NCBI GenBank assembly: GCA_002310015.1
Contig: DBYQ01000087.1
Location: 1-13,062 of the forward strand
Length of the DNA stretch: 13,062 bases
Source: Bacteroidales bacterium UBA1182
Lineage (GTDB): Bacteria; Bacteroidota; Bacteroidia; Bacteroidales; Bacteroidaceae
Reading direction: 5' to 3'
This document shows, one piece after another, positions 7,417 to 13,062 of the stretch. Below the pieces are notes generated by a model. The model did no database searches, was not told the origin of the DNA, and worked only from the letters and a program-made list of their open reading frames with translations. The position numbers and the translations under genes were made by a program. How positions within the stretch are numbered: the first letter of the stretch is position 1; each line of letters begins with the position of its first letter.

Positions 7417-7653
7417 ATGCTGAAGATACGGATCATAACTCCTAGTGAGATTCTCTTTGAGGGAGAGGTTGAGAGCGTGACTCTGCCGGGCAGTGCCGGC
7501 AGTTTCTCGGTGCTTGACATGCATGCTCCCATAATTTCCTCACTTGAGAGTGGAAAAGTGATCGTCAAGGGAGCGAATAACGCCGCAGAGTATCCGTTAA
7601 ACAGTGGATTCGTGGAGGTTAAGAACAACATTGCAATAGTGTGCATAGAATGA
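7417..7653 (+). CDS. atpC: ATP synthase F1 subunit epsilon, short form
   Basis: A 78-residue protein equal to the N-terminal beta-sandwich of epsilon, which joins gamma to the c-ring in the central stalk. Recognisable are the start LKIRIITPSEILFEGEVESV, LPGSAGSFSVLDMHAPIIS and the end SGFVEVKNNIAIVCIE. Typical epsilon subunits have about 130-140 residues. The C-terminal helical hairpin, which in other bacteria can extend and inhibit ATP hydrolysis, is absent. The end is a natural stop overlapping the next gene, and no helix-coding remnant follows in another frame, so this looks like the normal short form rather than a frameshift. Confidence 0.93.
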   Translation: MLKIRIITPSEILFEGEVESVTLPGSAGSFSVLDMHAPIISSLESGKVIVKGANNAAEYPLNSGFVEVKNNIAIVCIE

Positions 7654-8021
7654 TGAAGAAATTGATAATATGGTATTTAGCAGTCCTGTCGGTGCTTTCA
7701 GTGGCATCGTCACTGGCATTGCGCATGGTCTGGCCTGATCATTTTCCCGGAATGATGTTCACAATACCGTTGTTCTATGCCGTTATGCTGGGCGTTATGC
7801 TCATTCTCAAAAGCTCTATAGAGAAAAAAGGTAAGGATCGCAGCATATTCTTTCTGAGTTACAGGGTTGTCAAGATAATGATTGCCCTTGCGTTCCTTCT
7901 GATATATTTTTCCATGGTACGCACAGAGCTGTTGGCGTTCACTGTGGTGTTCATGATTTTTTATATGTGCCTGTCGGCAGTTGAGACTGTACTCTTTATG
8001 AAGGGGGAGAAGAAGAGTTGA
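7653..8021 (+). CDS. Small four-helix membrane protein, AtpI-like by position
   Basis: About 122 residues with four hydrophobic segments (roughly 5-24, 33-53, 70-89, 92-115). A basic loop EKKGKDRS separates segments 2 and 3, and the C terminus is basic. I see no motif of a named family. The place between F1 genes and atpB, directly before the a subunit, is where atpI sits in other bacteria; AtpI has been linked to c-ring assembly and Mg2+ supply. A related role is inferred from position and size only. The start overlaps the atpC stop (TGATG); the ATG at 7650 is equally possible and adds one Met. Its stop overlaps the TTG start of atpB. This tight packing suggests translational coupling. Confidence 0.75.
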   Translation: MKKLIIWYLAVLSVLSVASSLALRMVWPDHFPGMMFTIPLFYAVMLGVMLILKSSIEKKGKDRSIFFLSYRVVKIMIALAFLLIYFSMVRTELLAFTVVFMIFYMCLSAVETVLFMKGEKKS

Positions 8022-9109
8022 AAAAGTTACTTTACATATTGCCGTTGCTGCTCCTGGCAGTCCTGCCTGTAAGGGCTCAGGAGGGTGCTGAACCTGTAGA
8101 GGATGAGGCCGTTGACGTCAAGGGGATCATATTCGGTCACCTTAAGGACTCATATCACTGGCATGTAATTACGATAGGAGAGAAAGAGGTCTCAATCTAT
8201 CTGCCTGTGATACTCCACAGTAAGGTTTCGGGCTGGCATTTCTTCTCGTCACGCAAGCTTGAGAAGACTGGTTCCTATAAGGGATTCCATATTGCTGATA
8301 CAGGTGCGTTTGCCGGAAGACTCGTTGAGGCCATGCCAGACGGCACTGAACTCAAACCGCTTGACCTCTCGCTCACTAAAGTGGCGTTCGGCATAATCAT
8401 CAACTCACTCCTGTTATGTCTGATAGTGATGTGTACCGCCGGATGGTACAAGCGTCATTCATCAACAGATCCCGCCCCGGGAGGCTTTACCGGCCTGATG
8501 GAGTATGTCATATTCATGATTGTGGATGATGTCATCAAACCGTCCGTGGGCAAGGAGTACAAGCGTTATGCTCCGCTGCTGCTCACCATATTCTTCTTTA
8601 TACTGCTGAGCAACCTCATGGGTCTTATTCCCATATTCCCGGCCGGAGCCAACGTGACCGGAAACATTGCCGTGACACTCTCACTGGCGCTGGTTACTTT
8701 CTTTACCGTGAATGTGTTCGGCAACCGCGAATACTGGAAGGAGATACTCTGGCCCGATGTACCGATATTCCTCAAGGTGCCGCCCATACTGCCGCTGATA
8801 GAGTTTATCGGCATATTCACCAAGCCTTTCGCTCTGACGGTACGTCTCTTTGCCAATATCACCGCAGGTCATGCCATCATACTGGCACTTACGTGCATGA
8901 TATTCATTACAGCCAAGATGGGGCCTGCAATAGGTGCTCCCATGACAGCGCTGTCATTGTTCTTTATGGTGTTCATGAATATGCTTGAGCTGCTGGTGGC
9001 ATACATCCAGGCATATGTATTCACCATTTTGTCGGCTATGTTCATAGGACTGGCTCACCCGGAACATGAACATAAGAAAGATGATAAGAGTATAGAATTA
9101 AAAAATTAA
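8018..9109 (+). CDS. atpB: ATP synthase Fo subunit a, with signal peptide and periplasmic N-domain
   Basis: A 363-residue proton-channel subunit. Residues 1-20 (MKKLLYILPLLLLAVLPVRA) are a signal peptide. Residues 21-120 form a periplasmic extension with DSYHWHV (44-50), YLPVILHSK and WHFFSSRKL, and the channel domain begins near 121. The essential Arg is R276 in ALTVRLFANITAGH. The half-channel pair corresponding to E. coli E219 and H245 appears swapped, as H285 and E324 (NMLELLVAYIQAYVF), as in mitochondrial subunit a. The tail is His/Asp/Lys-rich. The start is TTG, sharing bases with the stop of the preceding gene; it is supported by the signal peptide that begins exactly there and by a purine-rich AAGGGGGAG at 8001-8009. 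The length exceeds typical AtpB (about 230-270) because of the N-domain, a Bacteroidetes trait. Confidence 0.95.
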   Translation: MKKLLYILPLLLLAVLPVRAQEGAEPVEDEAVDVKGIIFGHLKDSYHWHVITIGEKEVSIYLPVILHSKVSGWHFFSSRKLEKTGSYKGFHIADTGAFAGRLVEAMPDGTELKPLDLSLTKVAFGIIINSLLLCLIVMCTAGWYKRHSSTDPAPGGFTGLMEYVIFMIVDDVIKPSVGKEYKRYAPLLLTIFFFILLSNLMGLIPIFPAGANVTGNIAVTLSLALVTFFTVNVFGNREYWKEILWPDVPIFLKVPPILPLIEFIGIFTKPFALTVRLFANITAGHAIILALTCMIFITAKMGPAIGAPMTALSLFFMVFMNMLELLVAYIQAYVFTILSAMFIGLAHPEHEHKKDDKSIELKN

Positions 9110-9136
9110 ATATCAACAATTTAAATTGAAAGAATT

Positions 9137-9394
9137 ATGATGTTAGCAACGTTATTGCAGGCTGCCGCAGGTGCAGCTTTAGGCAAAGCCGGTATTGCAC
9201 TCGGTGCAGCTATTGCAGTGGTAGGTGCCGCTATTGGTCTGGGCAAGATAGGTCAGTCCACAATGGAGTCAATTGCCCGTCAGCCTCAGGCTGCCGGTGA
9301 TATCCGTGGTGCCATGATCGTTATCGGCGCATTCATGGAGGGTGTTGCCCTTTTTGCCATAATCGTTTGTCTGATGGCTCTTAACGCTGATTAA
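9137..9394 (+). CDS. atpE: ATP synthase Fo subunit c
   Basis: An 85-residue two-helix protein of the rotating ring. Helix 1 is rich in Gly and Ala (GIALGAAIAVVGAAIGLG, 19-36). The polar loop carries R48-Q49-P50. Helix 2 has the ion-binding carboxylate E68 in GAFMEGVALF. The residue after E68 is Gly rather than Ser or Thr, and the helix-1 Gln of Na+-binding rings is not seen opposite, so proton coupling is more likely than sodium. The ATG at 9137 follows a 27-base AT-rich spacer after atpB, one of the longer gaps in the operon, in keeping with independent, strong translation of this multi-copy subunit. It overlaps atpF by one base. Confidence 0.97.
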   Translation: MMLATLLQAAAGAALGKAGIALGAAIAVVGAAIGLGKIGQSTMESIARQPQAAGDIRGAMIVIGAFMEGVALFAIIVCLMALNAD

Positions 9395-9891
9395 TGGATC
9401 TGCTGATTCCCGAAGTCGGTACAATTATCTGGATGCTCATTGCAGCCGGAATAGTCTTCTTCATAGTGGTTAAGTGGGGGTTCCCCATCATAACCGATAT
9501 GGTTGACAAGCGCAATGAGTACATTGACAAGTCGCTTGACGCGGCCAAGAAGGCCAATGCGCGTCTGGAGGGCATCCAGAAGGAGTGTGACAACCTTCTT
9601 AAGGAGACACGTGCCGAGCAGGCCCGTATCCTCAAGGAGGCTGCTGACCGGCGTGATGAAATCATTGCAGATGCAGAGTCGCGTGCCAAGGAGAGTGGTG
9701 AGAAGATCATTGCCGATGCACGCGAACAGATCCGTCAGGAGAAGGAGGAGACTCTGCGCAGTCTCCGTCGTCAGGTGGCGGAGCTGACAGTCCAGGTGGC
9801 TGAGAAAGTGGTCCGTAAGCAGCTTGACTCCAGTGATGAGCAGCTGGCTATGATTGACCGAATGATTGATGATGTAAAGACCGGTAAGTAA
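9394..9891 (+). CDS. atpF: ATP synthase Fo subunit b
   Basis: A 165-residue peripheral-stalk subunit. One N-terminal membrane helix (about 9-28, IIWMLIAAGIVFFIVVKWGF) is followed by PIITDMVDKRNEYI and a long charged, Ala/Glu/Arg/Lys-rich helix to the C terminus that would form the stator coiled coil binding delta and F1. Only one b-type gene is present, so the stalk is expected to be a homodimer. The ATG shares one base with the atpE stop (TAATG). Confidence 0.96.
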   Translation: MDLLIPEVGTIIWMLIAAGIVFFIVVKWGFPIITDMVDKRNEYIDKSLDAAKKANARLEGIQKECDNLLKETRAEQARILKEAADRRDEIIADAESRAKESGEKIIADAREQIRQEKEETLRSLRRQVAELTVQVAEKVVRKQLDSSDEQLAMIDRMIDDVKTGK

Positions 9892-9894
9892 ACA

Positions 9895-10458
9895 GTGAAC
9901 ACAGGAACCGTTTCTGTTCGTTATGCCAAGGCTCTGCTTCAGTATGCGGTGGAGCAGGCCGATGATAAGCAGGTGTATGCTGAGATGCAGACACTTGCAG
10001 AACGGTTGCGTTCACTGCATGCCATACATGACCGTATCGTTGACCCCACAGTGTCTGCCAGTGCTAAATGCAATCTGCTTGAGATCGCAGTTACTGACGG
10101 CAAAAGCAAGCTGAGCGGTTCTACCGCCGCTTTCTTCAAGCTTGTTATTGGAGCTGGACGCGGTGAGTACCTGCTCTTTATGTCTATAAGTTATCAGGAC
10201 TTGTATCGCAGGCGCAATGGTATAGTGCCGGTAGAACTTGTTACAGCCACTCAGGTGGGCGACGAACGCCGTGAGAGGCTTAAACAACTGGTTGAGAACG
10301 TTGAGCACGGCAAGGTGGAGTGGACTCACACCGTTGATCCCGCCATTGAGGGAGGCTTTGTGCTTATGGTTGACGGATTCCGCATGGACGCCAGCGTGGC
10401 TTGGCAGTTACAGCGTATCCGTAAGGAACTGATTGAAAAGAATAACCGTATCATATAA
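9895..10458 (+). CDS. atpH: ATP synthase F1 subunit delta
   Basis: A 187-residue OSCP/delta subunit that joins the top of F1 alpha to the b stalk. The N-terminal helical domain opens with the family signature VSVRYAKALLQYAVEQ. The C-terminal part has VELVTATQVGDERRERLKQL, then the conserved region DPAIEGGFVLMVDGFRMDASVAWQL. The start is GTG at 9895, 3 bases after the atpF stop; no ATG in this frame lies between it and the signature, so the GTG is well supported. The end shares one base with the atpA ATG (TAATG). Confidence 0.95.
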   Translation: MNTGTVSVRYAKALLQYAVEQADDKQVYAEMQTLAERLRSLHAIHDRIVDPTVSASAKCNLLEIAVTDGKSKLSGSTAAFFKLVIGAGRGEYLLFMSISYQDLYRRRNGIVPVELVTATQVGDERRERLKQLVENVEHGKVEWTHTVDPAIEGGFVLMVDGFRMDASVAWQLQRIRKELIEKNNRII

Positions 10459-12044
10459 TGGCAAACGGAATAAAGGCAAGTGAGGTATCGGAGGTACTTC
10501 TGGAACAACTTAAGGGCATAGATACATCTGCCAGGTTCCAGGAGGTGGGCACCGTGCTCCAAGTAAGTGACGGTGTAGTCCGCATTTACGGACTTAAGAA
10601 TGCCGAGGCCGATGAGCTGATAGAGTTTGACAATGGCATACGTGCCATAGTGATGAATCTTGAGGAGGATAATGTAGGTGCCATTCTGCTTGGTCCCACT
10701 GACCAGATCAAAGAGGATATGATTGTGCACCGCACCGGCCGCATTGCATCCATAAATGTGAGCGAGAATATGGTGGGGCGCGTGGTCAATCCGCTTGGAC
10801 AGCCACTGGACGGATTGCAGGAGATTGAGGGCCCGTTCTTTGAGATGCCTCTGGAGCGCAAGGCACCCGGCGTGGTGTTCCGTGAGCCTGTGCATCAGCC
10901 CTTGCAGACCGGCTTGCGTGCCATCGATGCCATGATTCCCATTGGCCGTGGTCAGCGTGAGCTCATAATCGGAGACCGTCAGACCGGTAAGACTGCCATC
11001 GCCATTGATACCATCATCAACCAGCGTAAAAACTATGAGGCAGGTGATCCTGTTTATTGCATATATGTGGCTGTAGGCCAGAAAGGCTCAACGGTTGCAA
11101 CCATCGTGAACACACTGCGCCAGCACGGTGCACTGGATTACACAATCGTGGTTGCCGCTACCGCTGCTGATCCTGCCGCTCTGCAGTACTACGCTCCTCT
11201 GGCAGGTGCTGCCATAGGTGAGTATTTCCGTGATACCGGCCGTCATGCACTTGTTGTATATGATGACCTTTCAAAGCAGGCTGTTGCCTACCGTGAGGTA
11301 TCACTTATCCTGCGCCGTCCTTCAGGCCGTGAGGCATATCCTGGTGATATTTTCTACCTGCACTCACGTCTTCTGGAGCGTGCCGCCAAGATAATCAGCC
11401 AGCAGGAGGTGGCTGAGAAGATGAATGACCTTCCTGCATCACTTGTTGGCCATGTCAAGGGAGGCGGCTCACTTACCGCTCTGCCTATCATCGAGACTCA
11501 GGCCGGTGACGTATCGGCCTATATCCCTACAAACGTGATTTCCATTACCGACGGTCAGATATATCTTGAGTCAAGCCTCTTCAACCAGGGATTCCGTCCC
11601 GCCATCAACGTAGGTATCTCGGTATCACGTGTGGGCGGTAACGCTCAGATCAAGTCTATGAAGAAGGTGGCCGGTACGCTTAAGATAGACCAGGCGCAGT
11701 ACCGCGAGTTGGAGGCATTCAGCAAGTTCAGCAGCGATATGGATCCCGTGACCGCCATGGTGCTTGACAAGGGCCGTAAGAACAACCGCCTGCTCATTCA
11801 GCCTCAGTATTCACCTATGCCGGTAGGAGAGCAGATAGCAGTACTCTACTGCGGCATACACGGTCTTCTGAGCAAGGTTCCTCTGGACAGGGTCATTGAT
11901 TTTGAGGACCGTTTTGTGGAGATTGTACGCGGCAAGTACAAGGAGAACATACTTGATGTGCTGTCCAAAGGCGTGATGAATGATGAGGTAGGCAAACTCA
12001 TTGAGGAGGCTGCCGACAAGACCATTCAGGAATTAGGAATCTGA
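10458..12044 (+). CDS. atpA: ATP synthase F1 subunit alpha
   Basis: A 528-residue non-catalytic nucleotide-binding subunit. Walker A is GDRQTGKT at 172-179 (K178, T179). The Walker B strand ALVVYDD has D269 and D270. The Arg finger that reaches into the catalytic site of beta is R391 in ISVSRVGG. The N-terminal helix (ASEVSEVLLEQLKGID) is the delta-binding end, and the beta-barrel and C-terminal helical domain are complete. Length is slightly above the usual 500-515. The ATG overlaps the atpH stop by one base; atpG follows after 6 bases. Confidence 0.98.
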   Translation: MANGIKASEVSEVLLEQLKGIDTSARFQEVGTVLQVSDGVVRIYGLKNAEADELIEFDNGIRAIVMNLEEDNVGAILLGPTDQIKEDMIVHRTGRIASINVSENMVGRVVNPLGQPLDGLQEIEGPFFEMPLERKAPGVVFREPVHQPLQTGLRAIDAMIPIGRGQRELIIGDRQTGKTAIAIDTIINQRKNYEAGDPVYCIYVAVGQKGSTVATIVNTLRQHGALDYTIVVAATAADPAALQYYAPLAGAAIGEYFRDTGRHALVVYDDLSKQAVAYREVSLILRRPSGREAYPGDIFYLHSRLLERAAKIISQQEVAEKMNDLPASLVGHVKGGGSLTALPIIETQAGDVSAYIPTNVISITDGQIYLESSLFNQGFRPAINVGISVSRVGGNAQIKSMKKVAGTLKIDQAQYRELEAFSKFSSDMDPVTAMVLDKGRKNNRLLIQPQYSPMPVGEQIAVLYCGIHGLLSKVPLDRVIDFEDRFVEIVRGKYKENILDVLSKGVMNDEVGKLIEEAADKTIQELGI

Positions 12045-12050
12045 TAAGTA

Positions 12051-12905
12051 ATGTCACTCAAGGAGATAAAGACCCGTATCCAGTCGGTCAGCAATACACG
12101 CAAGACCACATCGGCCATGAAGATGGTATCGAGCGTGAAACTGCGCAAGGCTCAGCAGAACATTCAGTTTGCCGTGCCTTACGTGAATCAGCTGGACGGT
12201 ATCCTTAAACGCCTGTCGTCCGATCCCGAGGCCCGCAAGGTGTCACCATTAGTGGTGGAGCGTGATGTCAAGGAGGTGGCTATGGTCTGCTTCTCGTCCG
12301 ATTCCAGCCTGTGTGGCGGTTTTAACGGTAACATAATCCGTCACAGCCGCGCACTTTACAATGACCTGTATAAGATTGACCAGACTCCGTTGGTTTATAC
12401 CGTAGGCCAGAAGATAACCGATGCATTCCGCAAGGAGGGGCTGACCGTAAACACCGGTTATGCCGGCATGATGCAGAGCCGCAGTTATGAGCAGGCCGCA
12501 TCGCTGGCCGATGACCTTATGGATATGTATCTGAACGGCCATTTAGACAAGGTGGTGCTTACCTATACTCACTTCAAGAGCGCCGGATCGCAGCAGATTG
12601 TCGATGAGGTTCTGCTGCCCGTAACTGTTCCGGCCGGTGAGGCGGAGCAGGAGAGTGACTACATTCTGGAACCGTCGGCCGCAGAGCTTATGAAAGTGCT
12701 GCTGCCCAAGGTGATACGCATGAAAGTCTATTGCGCCATGCTGGATTCTTTTGCCAGCGAGCAGGCTGCCCGTGTGATTGCCATGCAGGCCGCTACCGAG
12801 AATGCTGATAACCTTATTGGGGAGCTTACCCTCCAATATAACAAACTTCGCCAGCAAGCCATTACCAATGAGATACTGGATCTTGCTGCCGGCGCCCAAA
12901 AATAG
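12051..12905 (+). CDS. atpG: ATP synthase F1 subunit gamma
   Basis: A 284-residue central shaft. The N-terminal helix has the signature SLKEIKTRIQSVSNTRKTTS with AMKMVSSVKLRKAQ. The Rossmann-like middle has SSLCGGFNGNI (85-95). The C-terminal helix has SEQAARVIAMQAATENADNL and QYNKLRQQAITNEI, which insert into the alpha3-beta3 barrel. It is the last gene of the operon. The final base of its TAG stop is the first base of a perfectly symmetric palindrome that probably ends the transcript. Confidence 0.97.
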   Translation: MSLKEIKTRIQSVSNTRKTTSAMKMVSSVKLRKAQQNIQFAVPYVNQLDGILKRLSSDPEARKVSPLVVERDVKEVAMVCFSSDSSLCGGFNGNIIRHSRALYNDLYKIDQTPLVYTVGQKITDAFRKEGLTVNTGYAGMMQSRSYEQAASLADDLMDMYLNGHLDKVVLTYTHFKSAGSQQIVDEVLLPVTVPAGEAEQESDYILEPSAAELMKVLLPKVIRMKVYCAMLDSFASEQAARVIAMQAATENADNLIGELTLQYNKLRQQAITNEILDLAAGAQK

Positions 12906-12933
12906 TACAATTGGGGTCAGACCCCTTTTGTAC
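12905..12933 (+). terminator. Palindromic hairpin at the atpG stop, likely operon terminator
   Basis: The 29 bases are symmetric about 12919: GTACAA pairs with TTGTAC, a TT/TT mismatch follows, then GGGGTC pairs with GACCCC. In practice the hairpin closes as GGGGT/ACCCC around CAG, followed by TTTT, which fits an intrinsic terminator. The outer 8 bases TTTTGTAC (12926-12933) are repeated at 12936-12943, two bases further on. The GGGGTCAGACCCC core also resembles hairpins of REP-type repeats, so an alternative origin as a small repeat is open. Confidence 0.65.
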
Positions 12934-12955
12934 TGTTTTGTACCGAAAACGAATT

Positions 12956-13062
12956 ATGTCAGAAATGAAGATAGAGAGTCTGGCGCTGCACTATGTGGGC
13001 AATCAGGCCAATGAGGAGCCGTTTGTATGCTCCAAGAAACTGTTTACGCTGAGCGAGGATAT
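12956..13062 (+). CDS. Probable 37-kDa-type nucleoid-associated protein, N-terminal part
   Basis: Only the first 35 codons are in the window; the reading frame is open to the edge. The readable N terminus has IESLALHYVGNQANEEP (6-22), then VCSKKLFTLSED. This resembles the opening of NA37/NdpA-type nucleoid-associated proteins found in Bacteroidetes (a pattern like hxVGNxxxxE followed by SKxxL). The family is thought to bind DNA or sit with the nucleoid. The match rests on a short stretch and is tentative. The ATG at 12956 is chosen because it comes first after the hairpin; the Met at codon 4 is an alternative. No clear -7 box was found between the hairpin and the start. Confidence 0.5.
   Translation, partial: MSEMKIESLALHYVGNQANEEPFVCSKKLFTLSED

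Noticed and set aside
8001..8009. AAGGGGGAG as a strong Shine-Dalgarno for atpB
   Set aside because: It lies within coding sequence for the end of the previous protein, and this phylum makes little use of Shine-Dalgarno pairing. It supports the TTG start only weakly, so it is mentioned there but not listed as its own feature.
9137..9394. Sodium-type c-ring
   Set aside because: The residue following E68 is Gly, and the helix-1 Gln plus Ser/Thr ligands typical of Na+ rings are not apparent, so proton coupling is the simpler reading.
10326..10895. 189-codon minus-strand frame over the atpH-atpA junction
   Set aside because: It is antisense to two well-identified genes and gives a protein without recognisable features. 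It is best explained by the codon bias of the atp genes.
1..13062. A new multi-gene defence, mobile or biosynthetic system
   Set aside because: Every substantial gene fits a known housekeeping or transport family in sensible order; no transposase, recombinase, nuclease, toxin or biosynthetic cluster gene is visible.

Overview
This window is a stretch of ordinary chromosome from a member of the Bacteroidota, most likely the order Bacteroidales. Four things point there. The ATP synthase operon has the order atpD-atpC-(small membrane protein)-atpB-E-F-H-A-G. AtpB carries a signal peptide and an extra periplasmic N-terminal domain. AtpC is very short. Several starts are preceded by the Bacteroidetes -7 promoter box TAnnTTTG, and clear Shine-Dalgarno sequences are almost absent. 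Base composition is close to balanced; the genus cannot be named from this alone.

Layout. Positions 1-23 hold the 5' end of a tRNA gene on the minus strand, with a good promoter at 53-83. Next come two minus-strand genes: an MTA/SAH-deaminase-type amidohydrolase (133-1440) and a secreted alpha/beta hydrolase with a Gly/Met/Pro-rich insert (1562-2686). A strong hairpin at 1505-1542 separates them. Divergent from these is an OPT-family transporter (2781-4778, plus). Its end overlaps by 12 bases the end of a convergent Na+/Ca2+-type exchanger gene (4767-5726, minus). From a promoter region between the exchanger and atpD, the ATP synthase operon runs on the plus strand from 5825 to 12905. After a palindromic hairpin that starts inside the atpG stop codon, a gene truncated by the window edge begins at 12956; it is probably a 37-kDa-type nucleoid-associated protein.

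How the genes work together. The operon encodes all eight subunits of an F-type ATP synthase: F1 alpha, beta, gamma, delta and epsilon, and Fo a, b and c. It also encodes a four-helix membrane protein in the place where other bacteria carry atpI. Relative to the common order I-B-E-F-H-A-G-D-C, the order here is a circular permutation with D-C moved to the front. Most junctions overlap by 1-4 bases or are a few bases long. The exceptions are atpD-atpC (77 bases, holding a repeat-bounded hairpin element) and atpB-atpE (27 bases). The other genes are unlinked metabolic and transport functions.

I found no defence island, CRISPR array, insertion sequence, phage gene or new multi-gene system. The more unusual items are the repeat-bounded element inside the atp operon, the palindrome at the atpG stop, the recently duplicated Gly/Met-rich insert in the secreted hydrolase, and a possible leaderless start for the exchanger gene.
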